This document shows, piece after piece, positions 1 through 10,971 of a stretch of DNA of 64,000 nt (within the stretch, counting starts at the first letter, position 1; every line of letters begins with the position of its first letter). The stretch lies in assembly GCA_963924555.1 (NCBI GenBank), contig OZ004584.1, positions 3,595,001 through 3,659,000 of the forward strand. Reading direction: 5' to 3'. The stretch is from Crambe crambe. Lineage: Eukaryota > Porifera > Demospongiae > Poecilosclerida > Crambeidae. The translations under genes were made by a program, and so were the position numbers. Below the pieces are notes generated by a model. That model was not told the DNA's origin and did not search any database. It saw only the letters and a list, made by a program, of their open reading frames with translations.

Positions 1-3000
1 TACCTTACTACATAATTACTTAATATTGGTGACCCTTACCCAATACAAGCATGATCTATCAGCAATTGCTGTGGAGTTGTTGTTGTGCAGAGATGGTTCA
101 GTGAGTTTAGAGCTTAGACTAAAGAAGAAAAGGTTCAAATATAGTACTAAAGCTAGCTAGTCACCCATGAAAGCTTCGTGCACAAGCAGGAGTCTATCAC
201 CAAACTAAGGTAGGCTTTTTAGCTTATATAAACTATGTATGCTATCTTCAGTACTTTGTTGCTCTTCCCTAGGCTTTACAGTTGGCACTTCATAGCATGA
301 ACTAGCTTCTCTCTGACGCTAGTTGGAAACCCCACCCCTTGTGCGGCATAATTTACCATTTTATATATATATATTTTTTTAAAACCCTTTTCCAACAATA
401 ACTTTTACAATACCTCATTAGCACCTCTTCATAGGTCTATGTAGATATTCATTCTATAATGATCTTTGTGCAGTAGCAAAATACCCATCATACTTGTTCT
501 TGATACAACCAAGAAAATTTTTAAAGTGAGAAATTTGTGGATTCGCAAAATTTCTGCCAGCAAAAAAATTTCCATTACTTTGTAACACCCAATGATGACC
601 ACTCTAATATCGCTAACATCACACAATCATACCAAAATAAAGTTGGCATTTAAGTCTGGCTCAACAGCCTATAGTTGAACAAATTATAATCATGGGCTGT
701 ACATTGAGCAGTTTACTTCATGTACACTATGATTATTTATAATACTCCATAGATGTTGATTTGTAAATGGCTCGGCTGCATACAAAGATCTGTTGTCACA
801 AAGCACTTTGATAAGCCTAGCACTCTACTGATAAAGCGGTAGAAATCAATCAGTTGCCTTGGAAATATGACTGTGCACATGCTCAGTATAATGCGAGATA
901 ACTGTGAGATATGGGGAGTTATGGGAAGAGACTACAGTAATGTGTATGTATACAGGATTGGAAACGGGATCATGTATGCCACATAGCAACATAAATCACC
1001 ATTGTCCAAGGTTTCCTAGAGAAATTCATCTCTTTTCACCTAAATTTGCATTCTATACATCAGACTTCGTTGAATACTTTCAATTGTTCAATGAATTGGC
1101 AAGGTAACTGCAAAATTTTTACACCAAAGTTATAATTATAAAAATAGCTGGTTAGTAAGATGTGCACTTTAGTAACATAATATTGCATGGAGCTCATGGT
1201 GCACTATCATATGTAACATAGCAGAGCGAACAAACTGGATGAAAAAAAAAAGGAGTTTAACTTTTCCAACATTAAAATGTTTACAACTCCAAAGGGTAAT
1301 CCCTATCATATGTACTTAGAATAAAGCTTGAATCCTTGAGAAAATCAAAGAGTACACTCTATTGATAAAAGTTCAAGCTTTAAAAAATTATTCGAGAGCT
1401 AAGCAGTAGCAACAGTCTCACAGTGACAGTCATGTTTGGTCAGGATGTAGGGAAGTGGATTTTTTTGATCATCTCTGACATGCTGCATTTATGCAAATTT
1501 AAAAGCAATGACAACAATATCCCTCATCTCTACATTAGTAGTAAAAAAGGAGTTCCAAGTACTTCTAACCTTCTTGCCATATTGACCACAGTAGACAACT
1601 TAAATATCTGCACTGGTATATGATCGTTAAAAATTCACTCCTTTAATCAAAGCACATCAAAACCACTTTCACTAACCTCCATGGTAAGTGTTCAGCATAT
1701 AATTGTGATTTCGTCTTGACTCCCCAGGTAAAAGGTTGCTTCCTATGATGAATTGCACAACACTATACATCACACTGAATGTTCCTATTTAGTAGAAAAC
1801 AATATTAATGTAAGCTATATCATATCAATACACTCAACAGATTATTAACAAAGCACACACATATGAAATAACTTAACCAATCCCAGTAGTCCAGAGCACT
1901 AAATAACATGGCCCTTGAACATTTACCAAGCAAATCGAGCAGTTAGCCAAGCATTTATTGAATTGCGTGGACAGTTTTGCTACACATGTTCCAGTGGGAA
2001 GAAGCATTGGTTGAAGTCTCACTGAGAAAATGGCAGTAGAAGTTGGCGATATCCTGTTTGGGGCGGGCTTACTGTGATATCATAGCAGGTACTCCTTGTC
2101 AATTCCTATTGACAAATGCTGGAGTCTGTATTTCACATATGTTTGATATTTCCACTCATAAACAAATGCTAGTGTATGTTAAAGGTTATAACAAAATTTA
2201 AAGTCCATGCCTCTGATCAAAGGTGAGACATCCAAAGAATTACTTCATTGCATATATACAAGTAAAGCATGGCTAATCTAGTAATGCTGTAGGTAGGGGC
2301 CTAAAAGTCTTCGATAGACTTACTGGAGTATATGTGAGCTGTCTTAGACATACCCAGTAATGTAGGCATACAAAAAATCAACAAACTGAGGAATGATTTT
2401 TCCACTTCAGTTACCCTTTAATCATAGCATGCATTGTACTTCTTTTTATAAAATTTCATAATGATCACCCAAAATTGTGTCAAAATAGATTATGCTTGGA
2501 TATTAAGCATTATTTTATGCTCTCCTTATTATGCTCCTCATCACCTGAGTTTATAGGCAAAAAGCAGCTACAGTTGTGCTTCATGTAACTGAGCAAGCCA
2601 TAGCAAGCAAGCAATTACAAACTAACCTTATGGATGACATATAGCCATAATGACTGAACAGCAGCAGAGGTGGCTACATAGCAAGCAGCGGCTTCTATTT
2701 ATATTTCCCACTTAAATATTCTACGCATATGAGGGGGGTTAAATATTAATGACCTCGGACGTGGTCAACAGCCCATTTCCAATCCTGTACATGTAGTTTA
2801 CGGTATCCATGATATCATGAAGTGTTATTCTATACTTGATATACATTACTGTGATATGTGCACACAGTCATAATTTCTAAGGCAACTGATTGATTTCTAT
2901 GGCATTTTGTTCTAACCATTATTCATGATACAGATGTAAGTATGTCACGTATAGAATAATTATGGCGAGTCATTCCACTCATAGGTCACTTGTGAAAATA

Positions 3001-3888
3001 AGGCCGACATTACTTGTGAAATAACTTGTAAATATTAAGTAGGGATGGCCCCAAAATCTACCTGCTATGACTGCAGTTTCATATCAAACCAAGCCCTATA
3101 TCCCCCGTAATCCAGCTAGATTTTGTGGCCATCCCAATTTTTGCACCATCCTATACATAGATAAGATAATTCACCCTTGAACTAAATTTTAAGGCCATCC
3201 CTACATAATAAAAAAGGTACAGTTCAAAAAAGTTCAGCAATAAGAGAGTTACCCGTACAAACTCACCAATATTACCAAAACTACATTCCTACTTCACTCC
3301 CTTCATCTTGGGAGTGAAGTAGGAATAGGTTAGTTAGCTCGTGGGGCATATTTTTATGAACGTTGTAGGTTGAAAGCTAGCAGATTTGAAAATTATAAGC
3401 TATTTTTAACATGAGGCCAATCTTTGCCATCTGTACTTAGGCTGTAATGACTTATTTCTTAGTAGGTATAGTAGAACCTCGATTGATTATCTGAAACCTC
3501 GATTATCCGGATTGAAAATGTTAAAGGTCAAAGTTTGGAATACACGTGCATGCCCAGTACTTGAATTTTTTTTTTTTTTTTTTTTGCAGCTTTTCTATCG
3601 ATCAATTTCAAGGTTAAAAAGTGGAAGAGTTCGTTCTGGGTCTACTATAATCAGTTCTCTACCTAGCTGTAGTGTCTATCATAGGTTTTAGCTAGCTAGA
3701 GTGCTTGTCATAGTTGGTAGCCAGCTAGAAGTGGTTCACTTTGTAACACCATTTCGTAATGGGGATGTGGTCGTGTCAAAGTGGATGTGGTTATGCTAAA
3801 TTTCATTATCCGAACATTCGCTTATCTGACATGCTTTTGCTATTCTTCTGTCCAGAGCTGTTCAGATAATTGAGGGTCTATTTCAATG
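1..3888. other. No recognisable gene; repeat-derived DNA
   Basis: I see no convincing coding exon here. A short exon-like stretch at about 86-170 follows a TTG-rich acceptor but has no partner exon. Sequence at 940-2800 carries degraded inverted termini around the core CAGGATTGGAAA. A small hairpin at about 3285-3329 (TTCCTACTTCACTCCC and its complement) matches the centre of the palindromic element at 26.6-27.0 kb. A pure T tract lies near 3567-3585. This is probably upstream intron or intergenic sequence of the kinase-like gene that follows. Confidence 0.5.
940..2800. repeat. Degraded TIR element, GGATTGGAAA-end family
   Basis: The left side contains ACAGGATTGGAAACGGG at about 954-970. The right side contains the complement, CCCATTTCCAATCCTGT, at about 2770-2790, followed by a complement of CATGGATACCG. 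The same terminal core bounds better-preserved elements at 35.2-36.1 and 48.3-49.4 kb. Outer ends and any target duplication are unclear, so the extent is approximate. Confidence 0.35.
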
Positions 3889-4525
3889 ATGAAAAGCACT
3901 ATAGTGCTAACCCTCGGTGCACACATAATATCTGCTGTTATACAGGGCTACTGATGACATTTATAGTATCAGTATAAAAAGATATAAATCACTGGTAAAC
4001 ATTAGGAGGTTTTGAGTACATTTTCATCTATAAATTGGCATGTGTATTCCATACGTATCATTGAGCAAGCAGTGTAAGAATCATACACTCCATATCCTCA
4101 TCAATCCCCAGCAATCTTAAGTGCATATTAAATACTGCTTGGAGATGGCCTGATGATTGTACTCTAAAAGCATGTAGGTAAGACATAGCAGCTAGCTATT
4201 GGCTGTTAAAACTTAAGTAACATGGACATAGATACATGCACTAGATAGACTAGACTACTGTAGAAGCAATAGCTAGTTTAAAAACTCTAGCTAGACAGAC
4301 ACAGAGCTCACCTATAGATGAGTAGGTAATGGTCGACAAACATACAATAGTGAGTGTGTGCACGCATTATAATTATGGATATAACAAATCTTGCCTTCTT
4401 TCAGGAATAAAACCTTTATCCAAAAATTGGCTCAATTAAAACACTGAAGAGTATCATCTAGACATTAAAGCTAAAGCTTTAATTGCTACTGGCTGTAACA
4501 GATACACATACACACACTATATTAT
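3889..4525 (+). repeat. Dispersed repeat, ACCCTC-end family, copy A
   Basis: Begins around GTGCTAACCCTCGGTGCACAC and continues through a shared body (an AAAACCTTTATCC segment near 4410, then a CA-rich stretch near 4500). Two related copies occur at 22.9-23.8 kb (same strand) and 28.57-29.2 kb (opposite strand). The far end of this copy lacks the terminal GCGCTGAGGG seen in the others and is probably truncated. It looks like a non-autonomous DNA element; no coding sequence seen. Confidence 0.6.
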
Positions 4526-4624
4526 TATGATCAATGTGAATAAAAGTCGATTCATAATATTTTTTCTTGTATAAAACACCTCATATTTAATTCTTTGACC
4601 TGCCATCCCTGCTTAGAGAGTGCT

Positions 4625-4993
4625 AACACACTCTCTGCAGGTTTCTTTCAGGGGGGGCCCCCTTGACAATGGTTCACCCCCCCCCCTGGGATTTCAGTAA
4701 TATAATGAAATTGACATAGTTACTAGCTATACAACAAGCCTTCTACCATTTTGATTGATCAAAGAATTTCTGAGAATAAGTACCAGCTCTAGCTCTAAAG
4801 GTAACTTTTGTGGATACACCTTTAGAGCTATTATAGCTTCCTCTGCACACATACAGGTAATGCATCCATTGACAATACATAAGTGGGTATGAAAGGGTGT
4901 GGTTAGGCAAAAGTGTGTGTGGTCAGGCCAAAAAATTTTCCATGCGGATATCACTGGCCCCCTTGGCTATAATCCTGAAAGAAATTCTGCTCT
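4625..4993. repeat. Possible small TIR element
   Basis: The left side has CTCTGCAGGTTTCTTTCAGG at about 4632 and the right side has the imperfect complement, CTGAAAGAAATTCTGCTCTG, at about 4975-4993. Runs of G, C and again C lie just inside the left end. It sits in the intron or upstream region before the first visible exon of the kinase-like gene. Imperfect termini and no clear target duplication keep confidence moderate. Confidence 0.45.
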
Positions 4994-5049
4994 GATATTT
5001 TCTTCGTATTTATTATGATGTTATTGTTGTTGTTGTTGTTTTTTCAAAG

Positions 5050-8000
5050 ATTGATGAACCTAAGCATCTTAGTCCCAGCTACAGTCATCCAGCATCACAG
5101 GATGTACAACCTGATGTGCAACCTCATGAAATTATCAAAATTCAGGTTAAAAATACTATAGCACAGACAAAATTTCATACCTTAATGTTACTATTAACGA
5201 TGCATAAATACCTTGAATGGTGAAGGCGTGGGCTTAGTATCAATAGTGTATTGGAAAACAACATTCAAGGGGGTCCATTCAATATTCCATAAAATAGTAG
5301 CCCCGTTCATGGGAATTCTGTTATGTGCATATGCACTATAGGACTCTGTTCTGTAGAATAAGAATAGTCTGTTCCATTCCAGCGAATAGTGAGGCCCTAC
5401 ACATACATTATACCATCTAGTATGACATAGTATCTAGCTATGTTGCAAAGTAATATCTGTATCTGAAGCTACCAAGTGTGACATGGTTTAATGTATGTGT
5501 AGGGAATGTTAAGGATATACAGAATTGGCCTATATCCATCCTTCATCCCTACAGTCACTTATAACTATCTACAGTGATCTCCACAGTTTTTTTATTGTTG
5601 TTGTTTTTTGTTTGTTTTTTGTTGTTGTTGTTTATTTTTTTCAAAATATTTTTTCCCCTTGTATAATTATAACTGTGGGTCACAACCTGAGTAACATCCA
5701 ACTCACAAATCCTTTCATTTCCTATTCAACTCACAAATCCTTTCATTTCCTTTAAGAGGCAACAATACACATATACATAATTATAATTCCTTTGCTTCGT
5801 TATGATATACTGTCTTGTACGTCTACAATCTCTGAAAATATTTCATTTTTGCTAAATGCTGTCTTACGAAATGGGTATAATTATTGTTGGGGAACTGATG
5901 AAAGATCAGACAAGATAAATTTTATTTCTGTGCACCACAGCCAAAATATGTGGATTAGCCAGCTAAAAAATTTGTCCACTACTGTAACAGGATATGATGA
6001 GGGTGAAAGGTCATCATCACTATTCACAAATATGGTTATGACATGACAAAGTGCAAAATTTTACCTCACCAATTGATTGAGTCTTAATTGTTCCTCTGAT
6101 TGAAATGTATCATAATCTTCCATTCTGTAGGCACAGAGCCAAGATATAATAAGTAAATTGCAACAAATTGAACAGCAATTGATATTAGCTAAACAGCAGC
6201 AGCAGAAACTACTTACACTTCAACAACAAAGTGCAGGTGGAAAACATTCAGTACACTATTATATTGTTTATGAAGGTTTGATGTGTTTATTTAGGACAAC
6301 AGCCCCCAGAACAACTCAAGCAGGCACGAAAGATATTAGAAACTGTGCAATCATTAGAAAGAGAAAAGCAACAGTTTCAATTTCATCATGAGCAACTGAA
6401 GCTGAAGTTACAGCAAGCAAAGGCTACTCATGAAATGGAACAAGAATTTGAAAGAGCTATGAAATTGCAGGAACCTGACCTACGTAGTGATGGTCAGAGC
6501 AGAACCATTAAACTGGTTCTCAGAAAGAGGTAACAATATAAGAAAATAAATTATATTGTGTTTATTATAAACATGTAGAGCTGAAAATAACCAGTTGAAG
6601 GATATAAAGTTTGATTTCAATCCTGAGAGTGGTGAGTTATTTCATACTTTTCAAGTCTCTGTACCTAGTAGACGAGTAGTTACAATGATAAAATTCACTT
6701 TTTAGATAATGCAGGTGCTATTGCTAAAGATTTGGTTGGTGCTGGGCTGGTTGATGGAAAAAATTCGGTTGTGGGTAAGTCTTATCAACACTTCCTGTAT
6801 CAAAATACATCCATAGAACTGAGCTTAAATTTTCTTTTCAAACAATTTCTGTTCACAGCTGGATGTTTATTAAAATAATTATGTTAGGTATGGTTTGTAT
6901 GTATCCATGCACACCAAGGTTCATTCGATCAAGTACTTTTCAGTAACCTGGATCTGCAAAACGTATTACTCTGAAGCAAGAATTTGCATACAGCTATGGA
7001 TGAACAAAATTACTATAAACTAGGGCAATGTGCAACATTAATTCTTACAACGAGCAAGTATTTCTATAGGCTTTTAGAGCTGATATTCATTTCTGTTTAA
7101 CTCCTTAGATTTTGCTGGTGAGTAATGTAAATGGCAGACAGCTGCATAAAAAGCTTGTAATGCTTACCACAAAGTACTTGGAGAGCCTACAATCCACTTC
7201 GATAAGCCTAGCTGCAGAGAGGCTGTAGAACTCAATAGACCAATTATAATTTGAGCACACATAGTATGTTTATGATATGGCTAAATTCTAGGTGATTGCA
7301 GCGAGCGAGCGAGCGGAGCAAGTGAGCTGACTCTCAGGTCATGACTCATTAATATATACACTCCAAAGTGCCACAGGGTACATATATCTGGTGCAATATG
7401 CAATAGTGCATCCATATCATAAAAGTAAACTAGAGAGCGACAAAAGCAAAGAAGTAAACTAATATTTGTAGGCGGAAAAAAATATTAAGATCCAGGGATG
7501 CCTTGGAATAGGAATCAAGACTTTTGACGCACTTGTGTCCAGTGAACTGGGCAGCATGGAGAGGATTCATATCATTTTGTACTAATATTGTTATCATTGT
7601 CTTCCTTGCGCTGTGGTTTGTTTTTTTCCCAGAAATGCCAGCATTATCAGTCATCACCTTCATGAATTTGCCTAGTGAATTAATGCCAACTGGTTGATTT
7701 TTTTCCCCATGTAGTCTGAGTAAGGATATTAGCTGGCAGTAGATAAAAGGGAGATTCAGGATGAGATGGACGGAAACTTATGTATTTGAATAGTGTAACA
7801 GGGCAGTCCTTCTCATTTGTTGCATACATTCTAAGAGGGTTGAATGCTCGTTCCTTTTGTCCTTAACATCCAGTCCTAATCTTTGTTCCCCTTTCAGTCT
7901 TCAACTCTACATATTGTATGCCCTGATCATCACTACCCACTCCACAACATACTCTTCGGTGTTCATCAACACCACGCCAGCCAAAGTGCATAGTGCACAG

Positions 8001-10754
8001 AAACCAAATAGTATGCAGCAAAATAGTAGGATTGGAGTCTCCCAATTCTCCACTTTTCCATAGCATTTCCTCTTCCCCTTCAATCAGTGGCTGAGCTCCA
8101 TTGCTCCATAGTCCCTTTCCTTATTTCCTTAGATTCTTTCTTTTTAGCTTTCAAGTACCAGTTGTGATTCCTCGAATTCTCTATCAACTAGTATTCTTAA
8201 CTGATTTCCAGTCTCCTTTAGATGTCGATCAATGCTTCTCTGCAATGATGTTAGGCTGCAAGGTTCATATTCTTCACCATTACTCTTCCTTAGAGTGATA
8301 AAACAGCTACTAAGTCTGGAATTTAGTTCACTGGCAGTCATTTCTTCAATTTCCTTTGCTTCTCCTACAGATTTGCACCATCTTTTAAACAAACTTAGAT
8401 AACTTCTCGTTTTCTTTGGTCCTTTATTTTGGATAATAAAGTCTTTAATTTAATGTCCACTTCCCGCATCAGAACAGCAGTACTTGTACTCGTACTCTGG
8501 GCCATTTCGTTTGAAAATTCAGTCGCTATTGTCAACATGCATGTGCAGTAGACCATTGAATATAACCTTTGAATATGAGGATTTATTCAACGGCTCATCT
8601 ATGGGGAAAATGTATTAGTGGGTGTGATCTATAAGAATAAATTGAGTCATGACCTGAGAGTCAGCTCGCTCATGCAAATCATTATGCAAAGATTCCCTAG
8701 GGGGATAGTACGCGATATGGTAAAATATCACCCTAGAGGATATTCTCAGTAGCTACATAATAGGGTACCCTAGTTGTGATGCACCAGATTTTGAGACTGT
8801 TGTCGCGCAGCGCACACAATGAGTACTGGTGGTGGTGAGCACTAATAGCTAGCTGCTGGCCATCAAGCTTTCATAAAAATGGAACCCACCAGCAGTAGTT
8901 GTACTCTATTTGTAAGCATCCAGAGTGGATTGGGAACTGGAGGCCTTGGTGGGCGTCACGATAAAGCCAATATCTCCTTCACTACCTCTACTTCCCCACA
9001 CTGGAAATTTTGATAGAGGCAGACATTTAGTCGATAAAATCCTCTTAAAAGCTGTTTCTAAGTCTTCGAAGCAGATTTTTACTCTTTGTTCCCTCATTGG
9101 TGCAAACTGTGAAAAGATCAAGAAAGTCATATTACTGATCGTAGGGTAACACTGTTGTTAGCATTCATAATCAGCAGGATATAATAAATTTTCAATGATA
9201 TTAAGCATGATTTTTGTGGTGTGATATTCTATACTGCATCTGAGTGAAGGTATTAGCTGTTTTAGATTCAACCTGCTTATATTTTCTTTTTTGGTACTCC
9301 CTCCACTGCAGTCATCACTGGAATAATCAGAACATGCTAGCTGCTGTTTCCTTCTTACCCTTCTTGAAGTATAAGATTCTCTTAGACCATCTGGAGTGAG
9401 ATAGTGAGATGATAGTTGGAGGATACACTCAAGCTGTTGTGATCCACCAAATTCATCAATGTTTACACATAGCCATTATTGGTTAATACCAGTTTAAATC
9501 GGGTGAGTATGGTGGAAAGAAAGCAACTTTTGCTCCAACACTTTGGATGAGATCAACAGTTGATGTATAGAGGCATTGTCCATAATCACTATGGATAAAG
9601 GGTTGAAAGGCATTAGTTGTGGTAATACACATAACCTCACAAAATTCTGGAATATGTTGCCATTGATAGTTCCTTCAGCTATAAAAACATTATGTAAACC
9701 AAATAATACATAATTGGAATAGATGAGTACCTAGTTCCTCGAACCAGTAGTCTAGATCAACTGGTCTAATACCTCTGATGCTGTATCTAATCTCTCTTGA
9801 AGGATCATACACTGATATCTCTGCCATGAATTTGGCTCTCATTTCCTGTATTGCTATATGGCGAAATATTTATCTTGTACAGCCCATATATTTTCAATGC
9901 TAAACATATTGTTGATTCAGACACCAAATTTCCAAACTTTAAATTCCAGGCTGATTCAATATTAACCTTTTCAAACTCATCAAACACACTTGGGGGCCCA
10001 TTTTGATGTCCTTGAGGTACAATATCACCTGTTTGCCAAAAGCTCTGTATTGTAGTCTGATGGTCCAAATGGATCCACACAACTCTCCAATGCAGATCTA
10101 CAGAGTAAGGAACAGGCATGATTCTTGCATGGACTGAATTCAAATTATGCGCCAAAAAATTGGCTCATATTATATCCATGCATGTATTTTAAATTTAATG
10201 TGACAACAACGGTCTTCAAATCCGGTGTACCACTATTCTCTTTGGGACATGCTCAGTAGCTACAAAATACTCCCCTAGTTATAATACTACTATTCTCTAT
10301 GGGATATGCTCAGTAGATGCATAATACGTTATGCTATAGCTAGCTTTAATATTTGGATTTATCATTACAGTTGCTGCAAACATCCAAAAATTGGTGGAAA
10401 ATCCTTCCCTAGAAAAACAAACATTTAAATTAGTAAGTTTTTTTTTCTCGTTTTTTTGTTTTGTTTTATTTTGTTTTGTTTTTGTTTTTTGTTTTTTTGT
10501 TGTTTATTGTTGTTGTTTTTGTTTTGTGTGTGGATTCCTCTCTATTCACTAAGTGAATAAGGAGAGCTGGAGCAGACGATGAGATATCAATCTTCGTTCA
10601 TTCAATATCTATTGTATTTTGATTACATTTCCATTTCACACATCACTATTAAGTCAGCTTAATGTGTCCTTTTCCTCAGGCTTCTTCGTCACCGGATCAA
10701 GTCGATGAAAAGAAATTGATAGGGTGTGCCCAATTATCCGTGCTAAGAGAATGA
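5050..10754 (+). CDS. OXSR1: SPAK/OSR1-like kinase, C-terminal exons (partial)
   Basis: Seven exons with matching phases and GT-AG borders: 5050-5145, 6131-6236, 6295-6529, 6579-6631, 6706-6774, 10371-10432, 10680-10754. They encode about 231 residues. The last five exons form a CCT/OSR1_C domain: KLVLRKR, then IKFDFNP, AGLVDGK, VVAANIQKLVENP and KLIGCAQLS, in the order found in SPAK and OSR1. In that family the CCT domain docks RFxV/I motifs of WNK kinases and cation-chloride cotransporters, linking the kinase to cell-volume control. The kinase domain is not in the window, so the gene starts further left. Oddity: the exons at 6131-6529 encode a Gln-rich predicted coiled coil of roughly 100 residues (many Q, E, L, K heptad-like positions) directly before the CCT domain, which the vertebrate proteins lack. 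Intron 5 (3.6 kb) is swollen by two transposon relics. TAMM41 starts 217 bp downstream. Confidence 0.85.
7324..8668 (-). mobile_element. Crypton-like element with inverted termini
   Basis: A 24-bp perfect inverted repeat (7324-7347 against 8645-8668; core CTGACTCTCAGGTCATGA) brackets the decayed tyrosine-recombinase gene described separately. Outside the left copy is a (GCGA)n-like stretch. Classical Cryptons are described with short or no terminal repeats, so these bounds may belong to a host element or a subgroup. A third copy of the terminal sequence lies at about 51990-52010. The element is in an intron of the kinase-like gene, antisense to it. Confidence 0.6.
7430..8490 (-). pseudogene. 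Decayed Crypton/DUF3504-type tyrosine recombinase
   Basis: Read on the minus strand in three broken frames. About 8392-8144 gives the N-terminal part (FKRWCKSVGEAKEIEEMTAS and a segment ending LTSLQRSIDRHL). About 8066-7863 gives the middle (LLHTIWFLCTMHFGWRG, then ERGTKIRTG). About 7663-7480 gives the catalytic C-terminus with NHSARKT, FTGHK and LDSYSKAS, which fit the H-x-x-R, H/K and tyrosine nucleophile of tyrosine recombinases as found in Cryptons and the host ZMYM/DUF3504 proteins. Frames change between blocks and no full-length ORF remains, so it is a relic. Family assignment is from motif recognition only. Confidence 0.75.
8669..9400. other. Intronic stretch with no recognised gene
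   Basis: Between the two transposon relics. A 74-residue minus-strand reading frame at about 9130-8906 is weakly plausible as coding but I recognise no family in it. The motif CTCAGTAGCTACA near 8748 recurs near 10254 beyond the mariner-like relic, so these may be subterminal repeats of one element. Confidence 0.4.
9450..10160 (-). pseudogene. Decayed IS630/Tc1/mariner-type transposase
   Basis: The minus strand reads an N-terminal helix-turn-helix region (10155-9805: YSVDLHWRVVWIHL, QTGDIVPQGH, then a second HTH-like segment). A DDE-core part follows in shifted frames: RYSIRGIRP near 9780, VIMDNASIH near 9580 and FFPPYSPDLN near 9510. VIMDNASIH and PPYSPDLN are the hallmark motifs around the second and third catalytic acids of this superfamily. 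At least two frame changes and a truncated C-terminus mark it as dead. It lies antisense in an intron of the kinase-like gene. Confidence 0.75.
10436..10530. repeat. T/G-rich low-complexity tract in intron 6
   Basis: A run of TTTTG and TTG units just after the donor at 10433. A (CT)n run lies near 10797-10811 and an A/G-rich tract near 10885-10925, flanking the short gap between the kinase-like gene and TAMM41. These are simple repeats; a role as a polypyrimidine or promoter tract is only a guess. Confidence 0.6.
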
Positions 10755-10971
10755 AGCATTTTATCCCTTAGCAACTTTATTTATTTTTTTGTGATCTCTC
10801 TCTCTCTCTCTTAATTAGTATTTTTATTGCATCTGAAACTTTTCAATTGTAGCTATTGTGTAGAAAAGGTTATACAAAGTGAGTAAAAAGAAAGAAAGAA
10901 AAAAAAAAAAAAGAGAGAGAAAAAACGAATATTATTAATTTCGATCTGCTAGGCCAGATCTCTCCTACACT

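Noticed and set aside
86-170. Exon-like frame (DGSVSLELRLKKK) after a TTG-rich acceptor, perhaps an upstream kinase-gene exon
   Set aside because: No partner exon with matching phase and no recognisable domain; it would also duplicate part of the CCT domain start.
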